A stretch of 64,000 nucleotides of DNA from Apostichopus japonicus (taxonomy: Eukaryota; Echinodermata; Holothuroidea; Aspidochirotida; Stichopodidae): assembly GCF_037975245.1 (NCBI RefSeq), contig NC_092583.1, forward strand, positions 13,793,764-13,857,763, given 5' to 3'. The position numbers and the translations under genes were made by a program. The notes beneath the pieces were generated by a model. It made no database searches. It worked only from the letters and a program-made list of their open reading frames with translations, and had not been told where the DNA came from. Numbering within the stretch: the stretch's first letter is position 1; the number at the start of each line of letters is the position of its first letter. Positions 38,562 through 50,037 of the stretch are shown one piece after another.

Positions 38562-40236
38562 GTGACTCGCGTGACATTTTTACTAAAATTCCTCTCTATT
38601 TAATATCATTAAACAAATAAAAAAATTACCTGGGAGAAAAGCATTCATGTAGTCAGTAAGGTAAGCCTTAATGCTTACAACAGTAGACAAAAAATATTTA
38701 TACCTCAAGTATTGGGGGTGAAATTGGCGAAAAACTAAATGTGACTCGCGTGACAGTTACTATTAGCAAAAATCAGAATGCACACACAAATGTTCGATTT
38801 CTTATGTCTTGTTAAAATATTTCCAATCACTTTTTGTAATCATACCGAAGTTGAAAAACACCTCTACCTCAATTGCTATGCAACTTTGAAAAAATGTTGT
38901 AATGCATGAAAATAACGATGAAGATGTATTGTGACTCGCGTGACAAGAAAACGTGACTCGCGTGACTAGTTCACTTTTCGGATAGTTCTAGACCAAATGC
39001 AGTAGTGAATCAAAGGTATAGATCTTGCACAGTGAAATATAACATTCATTGGTCTAGAAAGTGTCCAAAAGGTACTTCCCTTGGGAATGTCCAAATGATA
39101 TTATGTCCCCGAGTTACCTTCATGACTGCAGACAGTAGGTAATATACTGTACGGGTAGTACAGTTGTTCAAGCAATATATCTTGTCAATTAATATTTGTA
39201 ACAACATTTAGTCTGTTGAAGTCACTCATTTGAGAGTTATAGAAGAAAGAGATCTATCAAAATGTGATTCAAATTACCATTCTCATTTGTCATATTTGAA
39301 TAAACCAAAAGTGTAATACTTGAGAAGATACATTCGCTCATAGGATTTTGGGAATGATTGAGCAGTTAAAACCTTAAGGTTGTCAAGTCATAGCACATGG
39401 CATGACCAGATACAAATATAGATTATGTTTTTGTATCTTACTTAAAAATCAATGACAAGTGCTAACTTTCCAAATATATTGCGAATAAATATTCATGATT
39501 TTAAATTCTGATACTTCAAATGAAATTATCATAATTAGTTGCATTATGTGTGCCCATATTATTCAAGTTGCCTAATTAAAGGGGAATGCATACAGTATAT
39601 GATATCTTTAATCAGTGATTCATTCATCACACTATAACATCCCTGCAAAATTTCACACAGTAAATAGGTAGAAACACTATCTTGATTTGATGTGACTCGC
39701 GTGACGTGACTTGTGTGACATTCGTAAAGGGTGATTTTCTGCAAAATTTGAATATCTTCTGAAAAGGAAAATTCAGTTATCCTTTTGGTATCTATGTGAA
39801 GACGTGATATTCATTATTTGGAGTAAAACTACTGTGCAGGCAAGGAGAAAAAAAACAGAAACAGTAAATTTTGTGACTCACGTGGCAGTAAATCGAGGGT
39901 GTTTACTGTTTTCAATTTACCACTGTTGTCTAATGCCTTGATGTCAAAATAAAATTGAAGCTATTAAGTGAGCACTATGCTACAGCAAATATAATTAGTC
40001 CAACACACAGTTAATAGGTAGAAACACTATCTTGAATTGACGTGACTCGCGTGACGTGACTCGTGTGACATTCGTAAAGGGTGATTTTCCACAAAATTTG
40101 AATATCTTCTGGAAAGGAAAATTCAGTAATCCTTTTGGTATCTATGTGAAGACTTGATATTCATTATTTGGAGTAAAACTATTGTGCAGGCAAGGAGAAA
40201 AAAAACAAAAACAGTAAATTTTGTGACTCGCGTGAC
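38562..40236. repeat. Array of the 14-mer GTGACTCGCGTGAC, ten copies
   Basis: Copies start at 38562, 38741, 38931, 38953, 39692, 39706, 39873, 40042, 40056 and 40223. Seven are exact; those at 39706, 39873 and 40056 differ. The core is GTGAC-TCGC-GTGAC, a direct repeat with a four-base spacer, and some copies abut as doublets. Seven of the nine intervals fall into two classes, 14-22 bp within doublets or 167-190 bp; the remaining long one, 739 bp, is close to four times 185. The sequence between copies is AT-rich and poorly conserved except in the 350-bp duplication. It looks like a decayed satellite with one conserved box per monomer; its function is unknown. Confidence 0.85.
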
Positions 40237-40355
40237 AGTAAATCGAGGGTGTTTTCAATTCACCACTATTGTCTAATGCCTTGATGTAGAAAAAAAATTG
40301 AAGCTATTAAGTGAGCACTATGCTATAGCAAATATAATTAGTTCAAAACACTGAT
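39663..40355. repeat. 350-bp tandem duplication within the 14-mer array
   Basis: Unit 1 is 39663-40012 and unit 2 starts at 40013, both beginning AATAGGTAGAAACACTATCTT. The units are highly similar, with scattered substitutions and a small deletion in unit 2. Each contains a 14-mer doublet and a single 14-mer about 167 bases later. Weak resemblance between the halves after the 14-mer (a GGGTG about ten bases on) suggests that each unit is a dimer of older monomers of about 175 bp. Confidence 0.85.
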
Positions 40356-43300
40356 GATACCTATGATTAATATGTACAAATCTGCACAAAATGAAATTTC
40401 ACTGTATTTTTCATAATTTAGTTACTACGGGAACCATTTGTTATTAACGACCCCATAATCAAACAAATGATGTTTCTGGGGTGAAAAAATTATTTTTAGT
40501 AACTACAAGTATTCTATTTATTGGAAGCTTATACAATTTTAATGTACAATGATTTTAAATTTTTTGGTATGATGTTGACCTTATCATGGAATTGACCATA
40601 TGATTGTAACCTTGATGTGATACACATGCTGTTATATAGCTTTACCCTGGAGTTGTGTACATATCTGTACTATTTCGTATATACAGCACGCATAAATATA
40701 TATATATATAATTGAAAACGTAATATATAATATATTCATAGTCATGTTTGTTTTACTTATACGTCGAATGCAGCTTCAGTGAGTTTGACTGCATCTGGCC
40801 CATTAAAAAAAAAATAGCATTTATTTAATTGTCACATTGATGTAAAACTCAGACAATGCTATTATAAAGGGTACCCGCCAAAGTTTGTGGAAATTAGACT
40901 GGAGTATTGTTAGTGCTTTGAGATATTCTTTTATGTAAAAAGCTATATAAATATAAGTGTATTAAAAATGTCCTCAAGTAATGTTTATTGATAGCAAATT
41001 AATTGCTGCAAGTTTTTATGTTGCTCGAGTTATCTAGTACTTGTACCCACTTCTATTTGTGTAAAGTTTGTAGATTTGCAGGGTGCTGATAATTGAGCTT
41101 AGGCATCCATGACTCCTGCAATTCAAGTACTTCTTTTTAGCAGATCTGTAAATTCATGAATCAACTTGGGATGTGAAGTAGAACTCAATATATAAGTCAT
41201 AAACTACTGTAGACCGTACAACAATAGTGTGTACTTAAGATACCTAGGGTCTCTTATCCTACCATTGTATTCCCTATGGCATAAACTCAACCTTTCCACT
41301 CACTAAGTTTGTATCTACTCTTCGCTAAGGTTCATGTATCACACTCTCACTCACATTCGTCCTCGATTTGGAAGCACTCCCAAATGTTTGTAAAATTACT
41401 GGCATGTCTAGTTTTTTTTTTTTTTGTTTTTTTTTTGGCGTTTGTAATGAAAAGATGTTATGTAGTATGAAAGGCGACCTGCCCTACATTTTGGTGTTAG
41501 CTTGTTGTCATGTAGACTGTCACATCTGGCTGACAAGTATCAAACATCTTTGGTTGTATAATGGCAGCCTAGAAAATAGGCCTTGGGGGTCATACAAACT
41601 GCAGAATTTTCTTGTACTGTGATGGTAAAATTACATAACCTTGTTTTGCCTTCCACAAACCCTATTGAGTACATTTTCCCTTGACCCAATGGATGCATTT
41701 AGCTGTTAATTTACAGTGTATTTCTTCTATCATTGAACACTTTCACCACATTCAACCCTATGATGCCATTGTGTGTTTCCATATATGTCTCTTGTATGGT
41801 GCAATTTCAAAAGATTTTTTTAGAACTTTCACACTCCTACTGGCTAGTAATGTTCCACAGTTTAGATAGTACGAGGGGAGGTTGTACCCTATGTATGTAT
41901 ACTTACTATATATACTATTAATTAAAGTTTACAAAATTCTTATTGGGAAATATTTAAGAAAGAGTGACATTTCATATGGGACACTTCACAGACATGGCTT
42001 TTGATTTTTGTTCTCAAAAAAAGGAAAGTCCTGGAAAGTGGCTATATAGATATTCATTTTTGTTTACCATCACTTGTAGTTCACAACATATTGATGTGAA
42101 CTATCAAACATGCAAATTTTAAACTTAGTTAATTTCTCTCATTGGCAGCGTGGAGTACATAATTCAGCATGTCGAACTGGACATTAACAAAGAATGTTGT
42201 ACGAGACAACATGTCCACGCTCTTTCTATGTAGAAAAATTTACAGTGTCAACTCCCCTTTCTGGACATTTTTCTGGGTACATTTAAGCCGCAACATATGT
42301 GGATCCCACTAACAAAGTTTTCATTGGTGGAATTGGAATTTTTCTACTTGTACTTTTATATTGAGAATTCTAGATATTTAGAAAATAACAACACAAACTT
42401 AATCATGAGATCTTGTGATTATTGAGATATATTAGTTTTCAAAGTTCCCTTTAATTTAGAAGATGCCATATTTGGTCTCCAACTTTTCTGCCCTGGGCCC
42501 TAGGCTCCGAACCACAATCACATGCACTTACTAAAATATGTTTCATTGCTGAAGTCAAGACAAAAGTAGGCATGTCAAAGCAACTTACCCGGCAGGAGTA
42601 ATATAACCTTTCACTTCAATGTGTCTACAGAAATACTTATATTCCTTTTATGTGTATAAGGTGGAAACATTTTATTCTGCATTGGTAATCAAAATTTCAC
42701 ATAAAAAACCCTGATAGTCTTCCATTTGTACCCTCTGGTGGAATAACCCACAATTCCTGATGGTCATATTTATAGTGGTCAATTGGTCATAATGGCAATA
42801 CCTCTTAGTCCTGACAATACAATGCCTCAGAGTACTGATACAAGTTCAACCATATTTGTACATGTTTCGTGGTATGAAGTCCCTGTACACTATTTTTACT
42901 GGTGACATTTGATTCTGTGCATTTGCAGTGAGTGATTGACACTGTAGAATGAACCGCAGTTAAGGCAGAAAGAAGCTCTGTGGTACAACAACTTGCTATT
43001 TGTTCCACTGTTCAGAGCAGTTGGCAATTACAGGCCAACCGAAACATGTTACCCTGGGGCCTGGGCAAGAAGCTGGAAGATAAACTCACTACCCTGGATT
43101 GTCCTCCCATGGTTCTTTCCTGTAAGGATCAGTTTATCCATGGACAGTCCTATTTTAGTTGAAAAGAAAGTAGAAAATAGACTTTATGGTTATTGAATCA
43201 GTTTTGTTCCAAAAATGTAATGGTTTCATCTTTCAAAGTTTATTACAGTTTTGAGACTATTTATGTTTCCCCAAATATTCATACCTGACACCAAGAATTT

Positions 43301-43495
43301 CATGGACTGTTCAGTAAGTTTTGTACTCTCAAGAATGATTCAGTCATGTTGATGTACACTATTGTGTTTGTACTAGTGCCGCCAATTTTTTTTTCCATTT
43401 CACAAATACTGATATTTGTTATATTTGCATTGCAGAGTGGTTGGTATGCTGATATTTCTTACAAAGCAGTAATGCACAAGTCACGTAACTATACA
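40356..43495 (+). other. Probable intron, no exon supported
   Basis: CpG-poor AT-rich DNA. A splice-site-bounded stretch at 43016-43120 was considered and set aside because its frame has no recognisable content. A T-rich run lies at 41411-41437. Confidence 0.4.
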
Positions 43496-44165
43496 ATATA
43501 AAATGCTAGCATGAAATATAAAATGCTAGCATGATAGAATGTCTGTGCATGAACTAGTGCTGATAGTCGACTCATTCTTTTGTAGACGATTAATGGCATA
43601 GCTCTTCATGTTATTACTGCGATTACTCGGTTACAGTTATGACGTCATCACTGTCATTTTTACATTGCAGAAATACAGTCAATACAAGTCTTTCTCCATT
43701 GTGCACTGTCTTTTTTGTTCTTTCGTGTCCTAAACATGTGGTGTCTAAAATCATGTTAAAACATCTACCAAACAAAAACTGTGAACAACTTTCAATCTAT
43801 GTTACCTAAACTGAATCTACAAGGCTACTACAACTACTAGCTCTAATGAAAGCAAACGTGCAAACAAGGAATAGATGTAACACCTTGTAGCGGTGTGATA
43901 ATTAGTATGCAAGAGGTTTCTGTAGAAGGACGTTCCACGTTCTAGGCTAGGCTCTAGCCTAGTGCGATAGCTGGCACATATTTTGCACATTGAAATTAAA
44001 CTACAACACAATCGACACACTCTATCAGACATCCGATAAACATGAACCAGGCCCGTAATGAAGTAATTGTAAACATGTTTGAAGAAATGACAAATACTCT
44101 GGCAATCGTAAAAGATTAATAACATGGACGGATATAAAATGCTAGCATGATAGAAAGTCTGTGCA
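43496..44165. repeat. 34-bp direct repeats flanking a CpG-rich segment
   Basis: A 34-base sequence at 43516-43549 (starting ATATAAAATGCTAGCATGAT) recurs at 44132-44165 with one mismatch. A 19-base partial copy lies immediately left at 43496-43514. The 582 bases between contain many CG dinucleotides, unlike the surrounding intron, and a 125-codon minus-strand frame (43817-44194) without recognisable domains. The pattern suggests a recent insertion or segmental duplication bounded by direct repeats. Confidence 0.6.
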
Positions 44166-46959
44166 GGACCTATAAGCAATATATGCGTTTTCATTGGTTG
44201 TCAAGTCTTAAAAATAAAATAGTCAAATGACAACGCACACATAACAGTAACCTCTAACAGGTCTGGTTGAACATGAGTAAAATTGATATTCTATATAACT
44301 GCTTCTAAATTCAACCTCATTAGTATATAATCTGGACTGAAAACAGTGATTTTTAACAGTCTATAATATATCAGTATAAATTTTGTGCATTCTGCGTTCT
44401 GCTTTTGGTTGACATGTTTTACCACATGTATGTACTAAGTACATTATTACAAAATAGTAAGAGTGCAAAACACTCTTGAATTCTCAGACATTTACTTCAA
44501 CAACTGAAGGTTAATAAGGGGGGGGGATATTAATCAATATGGTTCCATTGTCGAGATTTCTTTGCCCAGACACATTTCCATATCAGCGTTAATCATATGT
44601 GCGGGTAAAACAAAAATTCAGCCTTTGAAATCAATATTTGACTAGATGAGCTAATACACTACCATTGTATTGTTATGGAAATATTGGATCGTATATATCA
44701 TAAAGAAATTGCTTCCAAATTAACAAAGGAAAAATATAACAAAATGATCTTGTTGTTTGATACCAGCAGACAGATTAGGTCAGAGAACTTAATCATGAAT
44801 AGTCATGGTGGTGCTGGGAGAGGAAAAAGAGTTAAGCTGTAGCTATGCAAACAGACTGTTTTGATTGAAAAGCAGTTTATAGTTGTATTATTTTGCAAGT
44901 ATTGTGTTTTCAAAATATGTATCAGTATAGAAATGTAATTGTAAGTTCCCACCATGTAGAGATTTTTTCATATTTTAACAGTATTTGATAATACTTTATA
45001 TAGCATTTCACTTTATATAACTAGTTTTGATGTACATAATGAAAGTACATAGCACATGATAGAATGCATGGATGTTATCAATGTCCACTACATGCACATT
45101 ATACACACACACACACACATATACTACTTTATACGTAACTTGCATACATGTAGTGAGAAGACCAAATAATAGCTTGCAATATACAGTCAAAAATAACTGC
45201 AGCCAGTATTGTGAAAAACTTCCTTTTTTGTACACATTTACCATGAAGAAAGAAAAAAAAAGAAAAGAAATAATAATCGTATGCTCAGTGTTGTAATTGG
45301 GATTTGAACTGGTTGTTCTGTACTTTTCAGGTCAATAGTATGGAAAGAAAGTAGGTTTCTCTCTCTCTCTGTGACATGTTGAATTCTGCTGGTACAATTG
45401 GCAGTGCCAAATCATTTTCAAGGTCAGCATGATAAACTGTCTGTTAAAGCATTAGGCATGTATGCAAACAGCAATACTGCAGAACTGCCACCTACTTATT
45501 ATGATAAATTTAAGGATGCTGGAATTCATCTTGCACTGTGACCTGCATTTTGTAGATGGATTTACAAATGAGTTGACTTTTTATCTGTACTTTAACTGAC
45601 ACAGTGTAGGAAAAACATTACCAAAGTCTCCCCCTCCCCCCACCCCCTTTATTATGCTTTTGACGATATAATAAATATTTGAATGATGCACTTTAGAAGT
45701 TCATATGGCCTGGATAATGGTGGGTAACTTCATTATATCATGTTAGACATCACGTCTCAACAAAGGATTCAGAAACTATTCACAATTTGGTGAGAGTGAC
45801 TAAAATTATACCGCCAAAAAGGAAAATTCACTCGCAACTGACTGATTATAAAACTCTTTATACAGTATCCATACTACTTCTAGCAGTAAAAAATCTTTCT
45901 TCTTACTTAAGCTAATAATAAGCATAAAGTACATGTTTATTGCTACATTTTGACTGAACATTTGACATTTTTCATCCCTCCCCCTCACCCTCCCCCTCCT
46001 CTCCCCCTCCCAAAATAAAGAAAGAAAAATAGAAGAAATTGAGTGCTAGTAATTATGCTTTTGTTTATAGCTCTTTTGGTTTTCAAGATATTCAACTTTA
46101 AATTAAAATATGTTCAATTTCTGGAATGCCTGTTTGAGGCTCAATTGATGATGATGTTAGCATTGGCGTAAACATAAATTTAGAACGACTATGTCAATGA
46201 GGAAACGCGCATAAGAACGTTACAACAATGGAGGGTCATGTGACCTGCTACCTTGTAGCACTCTCCTCTTATTGTACTCCTTGAATGTGTAGTAAATAAA
46301 CAACTATCATGTCATGATCCCATAGCTTCCACATTCCTGATGAAGCTATGGGAACAATGGAATCTTAGCTAAGTGGTACATTTTTTCAAAGTTTATCGCA
46401 ATTTCCAATTAAAAAATTTCCAGGTATTTCCTTTCAAACAATTGAGCTGCAACTGGAACGCACTTAGCTTATCAGGACTGTACACAATGTATTCAGATGC
46501 ACGAGCAAGACATTATCAACCAAACCTCAACAAATATTCTCACCATAAATGCCTCTTATAATTGGCGTTCTGTTTTCTACGGAATGTGGAATGGAATGGT
46601 TGAATAATATGTTAGTAGCACCTGGGAGCACATCATGTGACCCTTCATGACTGGTACGTTTTCCTACTGTGGAGTTAAAGCTCCAGATCGTATTGTAAAC
46701 TGTGATAACCAAATCAACACATGTTTTTTTTTAAAACTTGGCATAATAAACAGAGCAACCCTTGGATGACATTCAACACCAGTTGTCCTTGGAAAATTTG
46801 TAATTCATTGTCAACATGTTATATGAGGCCATGAAAGTCTTCTTTTCCTATTGAGTTTCAAGTTGCAAGCAATTTTAAGCAATTTGTTCACATTTGAGAA
46901 TGCAAGGAGAATCAGGATCCTGTTTTTCCCCTCTGAGAGGTAATAAAGCTGAACCTGGA
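44166..46959 (+). other. Probable intron, no exon supported
   Basis: Contains a G9 run (44518-44526), a (CA)n tract near 45103-45118, and C-rich tracts near 45631-45647 and 45977-46011. No coding sequence recognised. Confidence 0.4.
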
Positions 46960-47335
46960 TGCATCCACATTTGAGAATGCAAACTGGATCGTTGACGACG
47001 ACCAGAAAACGTTATGCAATCACGAAAAGGTCACGATGATTGTTTACCAGTGTTGGTTCTGTATGTTCGTATATATCACTTCTGTGACAGTTTAGGTAAA
47101 AGTGACCAGGTGCATCCACCGGAGGTCTCGGAGTTGCTTGTTCACCGAGCGTCCACACTACAAACTTGATAAGCCCTTCCAGGGTCAGGATCCCCCCCTG
47201 GAAAAGTGAGATCATGATTGTGGGGTCTGATCCTGAGTAGGTGAGGATCCACACTGTAATCTTGATCGCCCTTGCAGGGTCGGATCCCAGTACGTTCCAA
47301 TTGTGAACAAGGCTTGAGAAAGTGACCTACCCGAA
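46960..47335. repeat. CpG-rich unclassified repeat with internal direct repeat
   Basis: This patch has about 15 CG dinucleotides in an otherwise CpG-poor region. A segment of about 42 bases starting CCACACT at 47153 is repeated at 47249 (period 96), with shared CAGGGTC and GGATCC words. An ATTTGAGAATGCAA word at 46970 also occurs near 46895. It is probably a young inserted element of unknown class; no terminal inverted repeats or target duplications were defined. Confidence 0.45.
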
Positions 47336-49656
47336 CTTTTTAGTTGAACTAAGTATTAAGTAATGCAGCTACTTTCATTGATAGTCTCAGATGTTTTAAG
47401 GGTCAGTTCTCAAAAATATGGTGTACATGGTATAAGACTGATAGCAGTATTTTGTGATGGTCTGCAATATTATCTAAATTAAGTTTGTGCAATAGTCACT
47501 GTTTAAAATGATCTTTCGAGGCAAATTAAAATTGCGGTCAAATCTGTTCTCATTTCTCCTGTGATTTTTGCAAAACTTGGTGAAGTGTGATATTTCTGAT
47601 TATTCAAATTTCAGATCAAAATGGTAAGGAAATAAAAAATATAATAAATATTTGAAAAACCAAAAGCATTTCACAATTTCCATTTTTTCAATGTAAGAAC
47701 ATGTTTAGTATCATGTTTATTCAAGAATGTTTCTTTAATAGGTAGTAGGTTACAGTTTCCTACATGTATGGGTGGTGTACGGTTGCCAGGCTTCCTGCTG
47801 CAGATCAGGACTGAAAAAAAGTCTTGCTAAAGCATTTTTGATATGTTTTTGATATGTTTTTCCTTTGGTTACTCTCTTCATGTGTGAAGTAGGTCATCTG
47901 TAATGGATAGTCCTTACTGTTTGGAATAGTTCAGCTGCTACAAGCTTCATTAACTTTTCATAATTTGATGCATCGTCATTTAAGTGGACTCTTTTATAAA
48001 TTTCTGACATAGACATGCAGTAGTAGTAGTGAGAACTTGTAACAGATTGTTCCATATTTTTAACTCAGGGTAGTTAAGAATTATCCAAGTAGAAGCCACC
48101 CCAATAATCATCTTTAATAGCTTTATTATATGATAGAGATCTTTGTGATGAACAACTGTCCCAAACAGCTTTAAAAAAACGTTGATCCATTTAGTACATA
48201 TCCAGGTTTTAAGTGGTGTTCGTGTGGGATAGTGGAGGGTGGGGGGGGGGGTGCTGTTACTGTATATGTGGTGTCAATGTGCCACAAGGAATCGAAACCT
48301 TCAAATTACTTTCACACTATTTTTCTTCCCACATATTCAATGTGACTGTATATATAGTAGCGTTATGCTGATGTAACTATGCAGTGTCATCATTAAGTCA
48401 CTTTAAAAGACCTTCATGGTTTTAGATCCAGCAATTTGCAGTTCCCATCCCAATTGTCATTAAATTATAACCCTTGCAATTAATCAATTGGTACTTAATG
48501 AACTACTGTACATGTTGCAATTACCATCAAGTTCCTTTATGTGGTAAGATGAGCATGATGCTTACAGAGGTATAACTTTTCTGTGATGCTTAGGAATTGC
48601 TATTTTCATGGATCAGCATAGCTTATATAATAAGACCTCTGTGTTCCATAAGCTGCACCGCTGTAGAGATACAGACAAGTAAAACAGTCGTTCACTGGGT
48701 TTTGATGTTTTACTTTTCTTTTGCTCTACATTCAGAAAGTTTTAGCAACTGAAGAAAATATGGGTCTTTGCAGTAAGTCAGCATTGAATTCAGGGAAAAG
48801 TGCAAGTGATTCTGTGATATTGTCTACTGGAGTTGTGGGATGGGGGGGGGTGGGGTGGGGCTACTGTTGTGATAGGCAGCAAGTTGGCATGCTAATCCCC
48901 CCCTCTATCCTTTGTCTAAGGAGCAATCATTGCTTACTTTCCCAAATGTGTTGAATGGAAGAAGGAGTAGTGTGGAAAAGTTATAAATCATGTTGATGTG
49001 CACATAGCCTTGTTGTACTTTTCTTACAAGTGCTGCTCTCAACCTTGATTTAGGGGAAAGTGGGACAAAGGTAAACCATCTATGGACATAATTCTGTGCT
49101 TTATGACTAAGAAACTGTCTCTCAAGAGAGCTACCACAGTTTATGCAGCATTTATGAAAGTGAAACTGTTTCATGGAGGTAGGTTAAAAGTTACTTTTAA
49201 AAGATTTCAAAAAGAAGAGGAAATGAAATAGGCAATATGTAACGTACATTAGATTATGGACTTTGTTGTTTTCATAAAGTAATTTCAGGAGTTTATGATA
49301 TTTTCACAGTATTTTCATCCTGGATGTGAGTTTTACATGTAAAGTATATATGTTAGAAAGATAAAACTGACTTGGTGAAGAATTTGTTGTAGTGTGATGT
49401 TAAAATTCTTCAAACTTTGAAATTGTGAAAAATGTGTATAATTTAGGAAAGTGAAATAACCTCAGGTTAGAGTGAGATGATTCAGTGAAAAGGTAAATGA
49501 AATAAGGAGACAAAATCTCATGATTTTCTGGCAAAGTTAGTTCATAAAACATAATCCATACAGCCATTTAATCGTCACCAAAAGCGTTGGAAAGTTTTAA
49601 TATTTGTAACGGTCACTTATGACCAATTACACACTGACGCATTCAGTTATCAATAA
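47336..49656 (+). other. Probable intron, no exon supported
   Basis: CpG-poor, with G11 (48241-48251) and G9 (48842-48850) runs. A possible acceptor/donor pair encloses 49053-49176, but its reading frame is unrecognised and it was rejected. Confidence 0.4.
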
Positions 49657-49664
49657 CTATGGAG

Positions 49665-50029
49665 CAAGGGCGTAGGAACCGGAGGGGCTGGGGGGCACCA
49701 GCCCCCCCAGTGACAAATGTGGAGGGGCGGAAGTATCATTCCGCCCCCCCGCTTGGCAAATCAGAAAACCCCTTTTTCATTTCCAAATGAGAAAAAAAAT
49801 CTCATTTGGAGCACCAAATTGCATCTAAGGCCAGGTGAAAATACAAAATTAAGTTTACAAAATGGAGTGGGTGTTGAAGTGTGCTATATTGCACCAAATT
49901 GCATCTGAGGCCACCTGGAAATACAAAAAATTCCAAAGGGGAGGGGGACACCCCATCCCCTTAGACCCCTCCCCCAGGCCGCCCATCAGTCTTCAGCCCC
50001 CCACTCAAAGGTGCCTTCCTACGCCACTG
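49665..50029. mobile_element. Non-autonomous hAT-type MITE, 365 bp
   Basis: The ends are CAAGGGCGTAGGAA (49665-49678) and TTCCTACGCCACTG (50016-50029), inverted repeats matching at 12 of 14 positions. They are flanked by an exact 8-bp target duplication, CTATGGAG, at 49657-49664 and 50030-50037. The right end as CAGTGGCGTAGGAA fits hAT termini. Inside is a direct repeat of about 35 bases around GCACCAAATTGCATCT (49811 and 49891), and the subterminal regions are very C/G-rich. No transposase is encoded. This end sequence is of a type widespread in marine invertebrate genomes. Confidence 0.88.
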
Positions 50030-50037
50030 CTATGGAG

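Noticed and set aside
43016-43120. Possible plus-strand exon between TGTTCAG and CCT|GTAAGG
   Set aside because: The frame has no family resemblance and the donor is only partly consensus.
43817-44194. 125-codon minus-strand frame as a gene
   Set aside because: No recognisable domain, and it overruns the right-hand 34-bp direct repeat. Kept only as part of the CpG-rich insert observation.
45299-45316. GTTCAAATCCC on the minus strand as a tRNA B-box
   Set aside because: No A-box or foldable tRNA body is present at the right distance.
49053-49176. Possible plus-strand exon between CTTGATTTAG and GGAG|GTAGGT
   Set aside because: The splice signals are acceptable, but the 41-residue translation is unrecognised and low in CG like the intron around it. 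Such pairs occur by chance.
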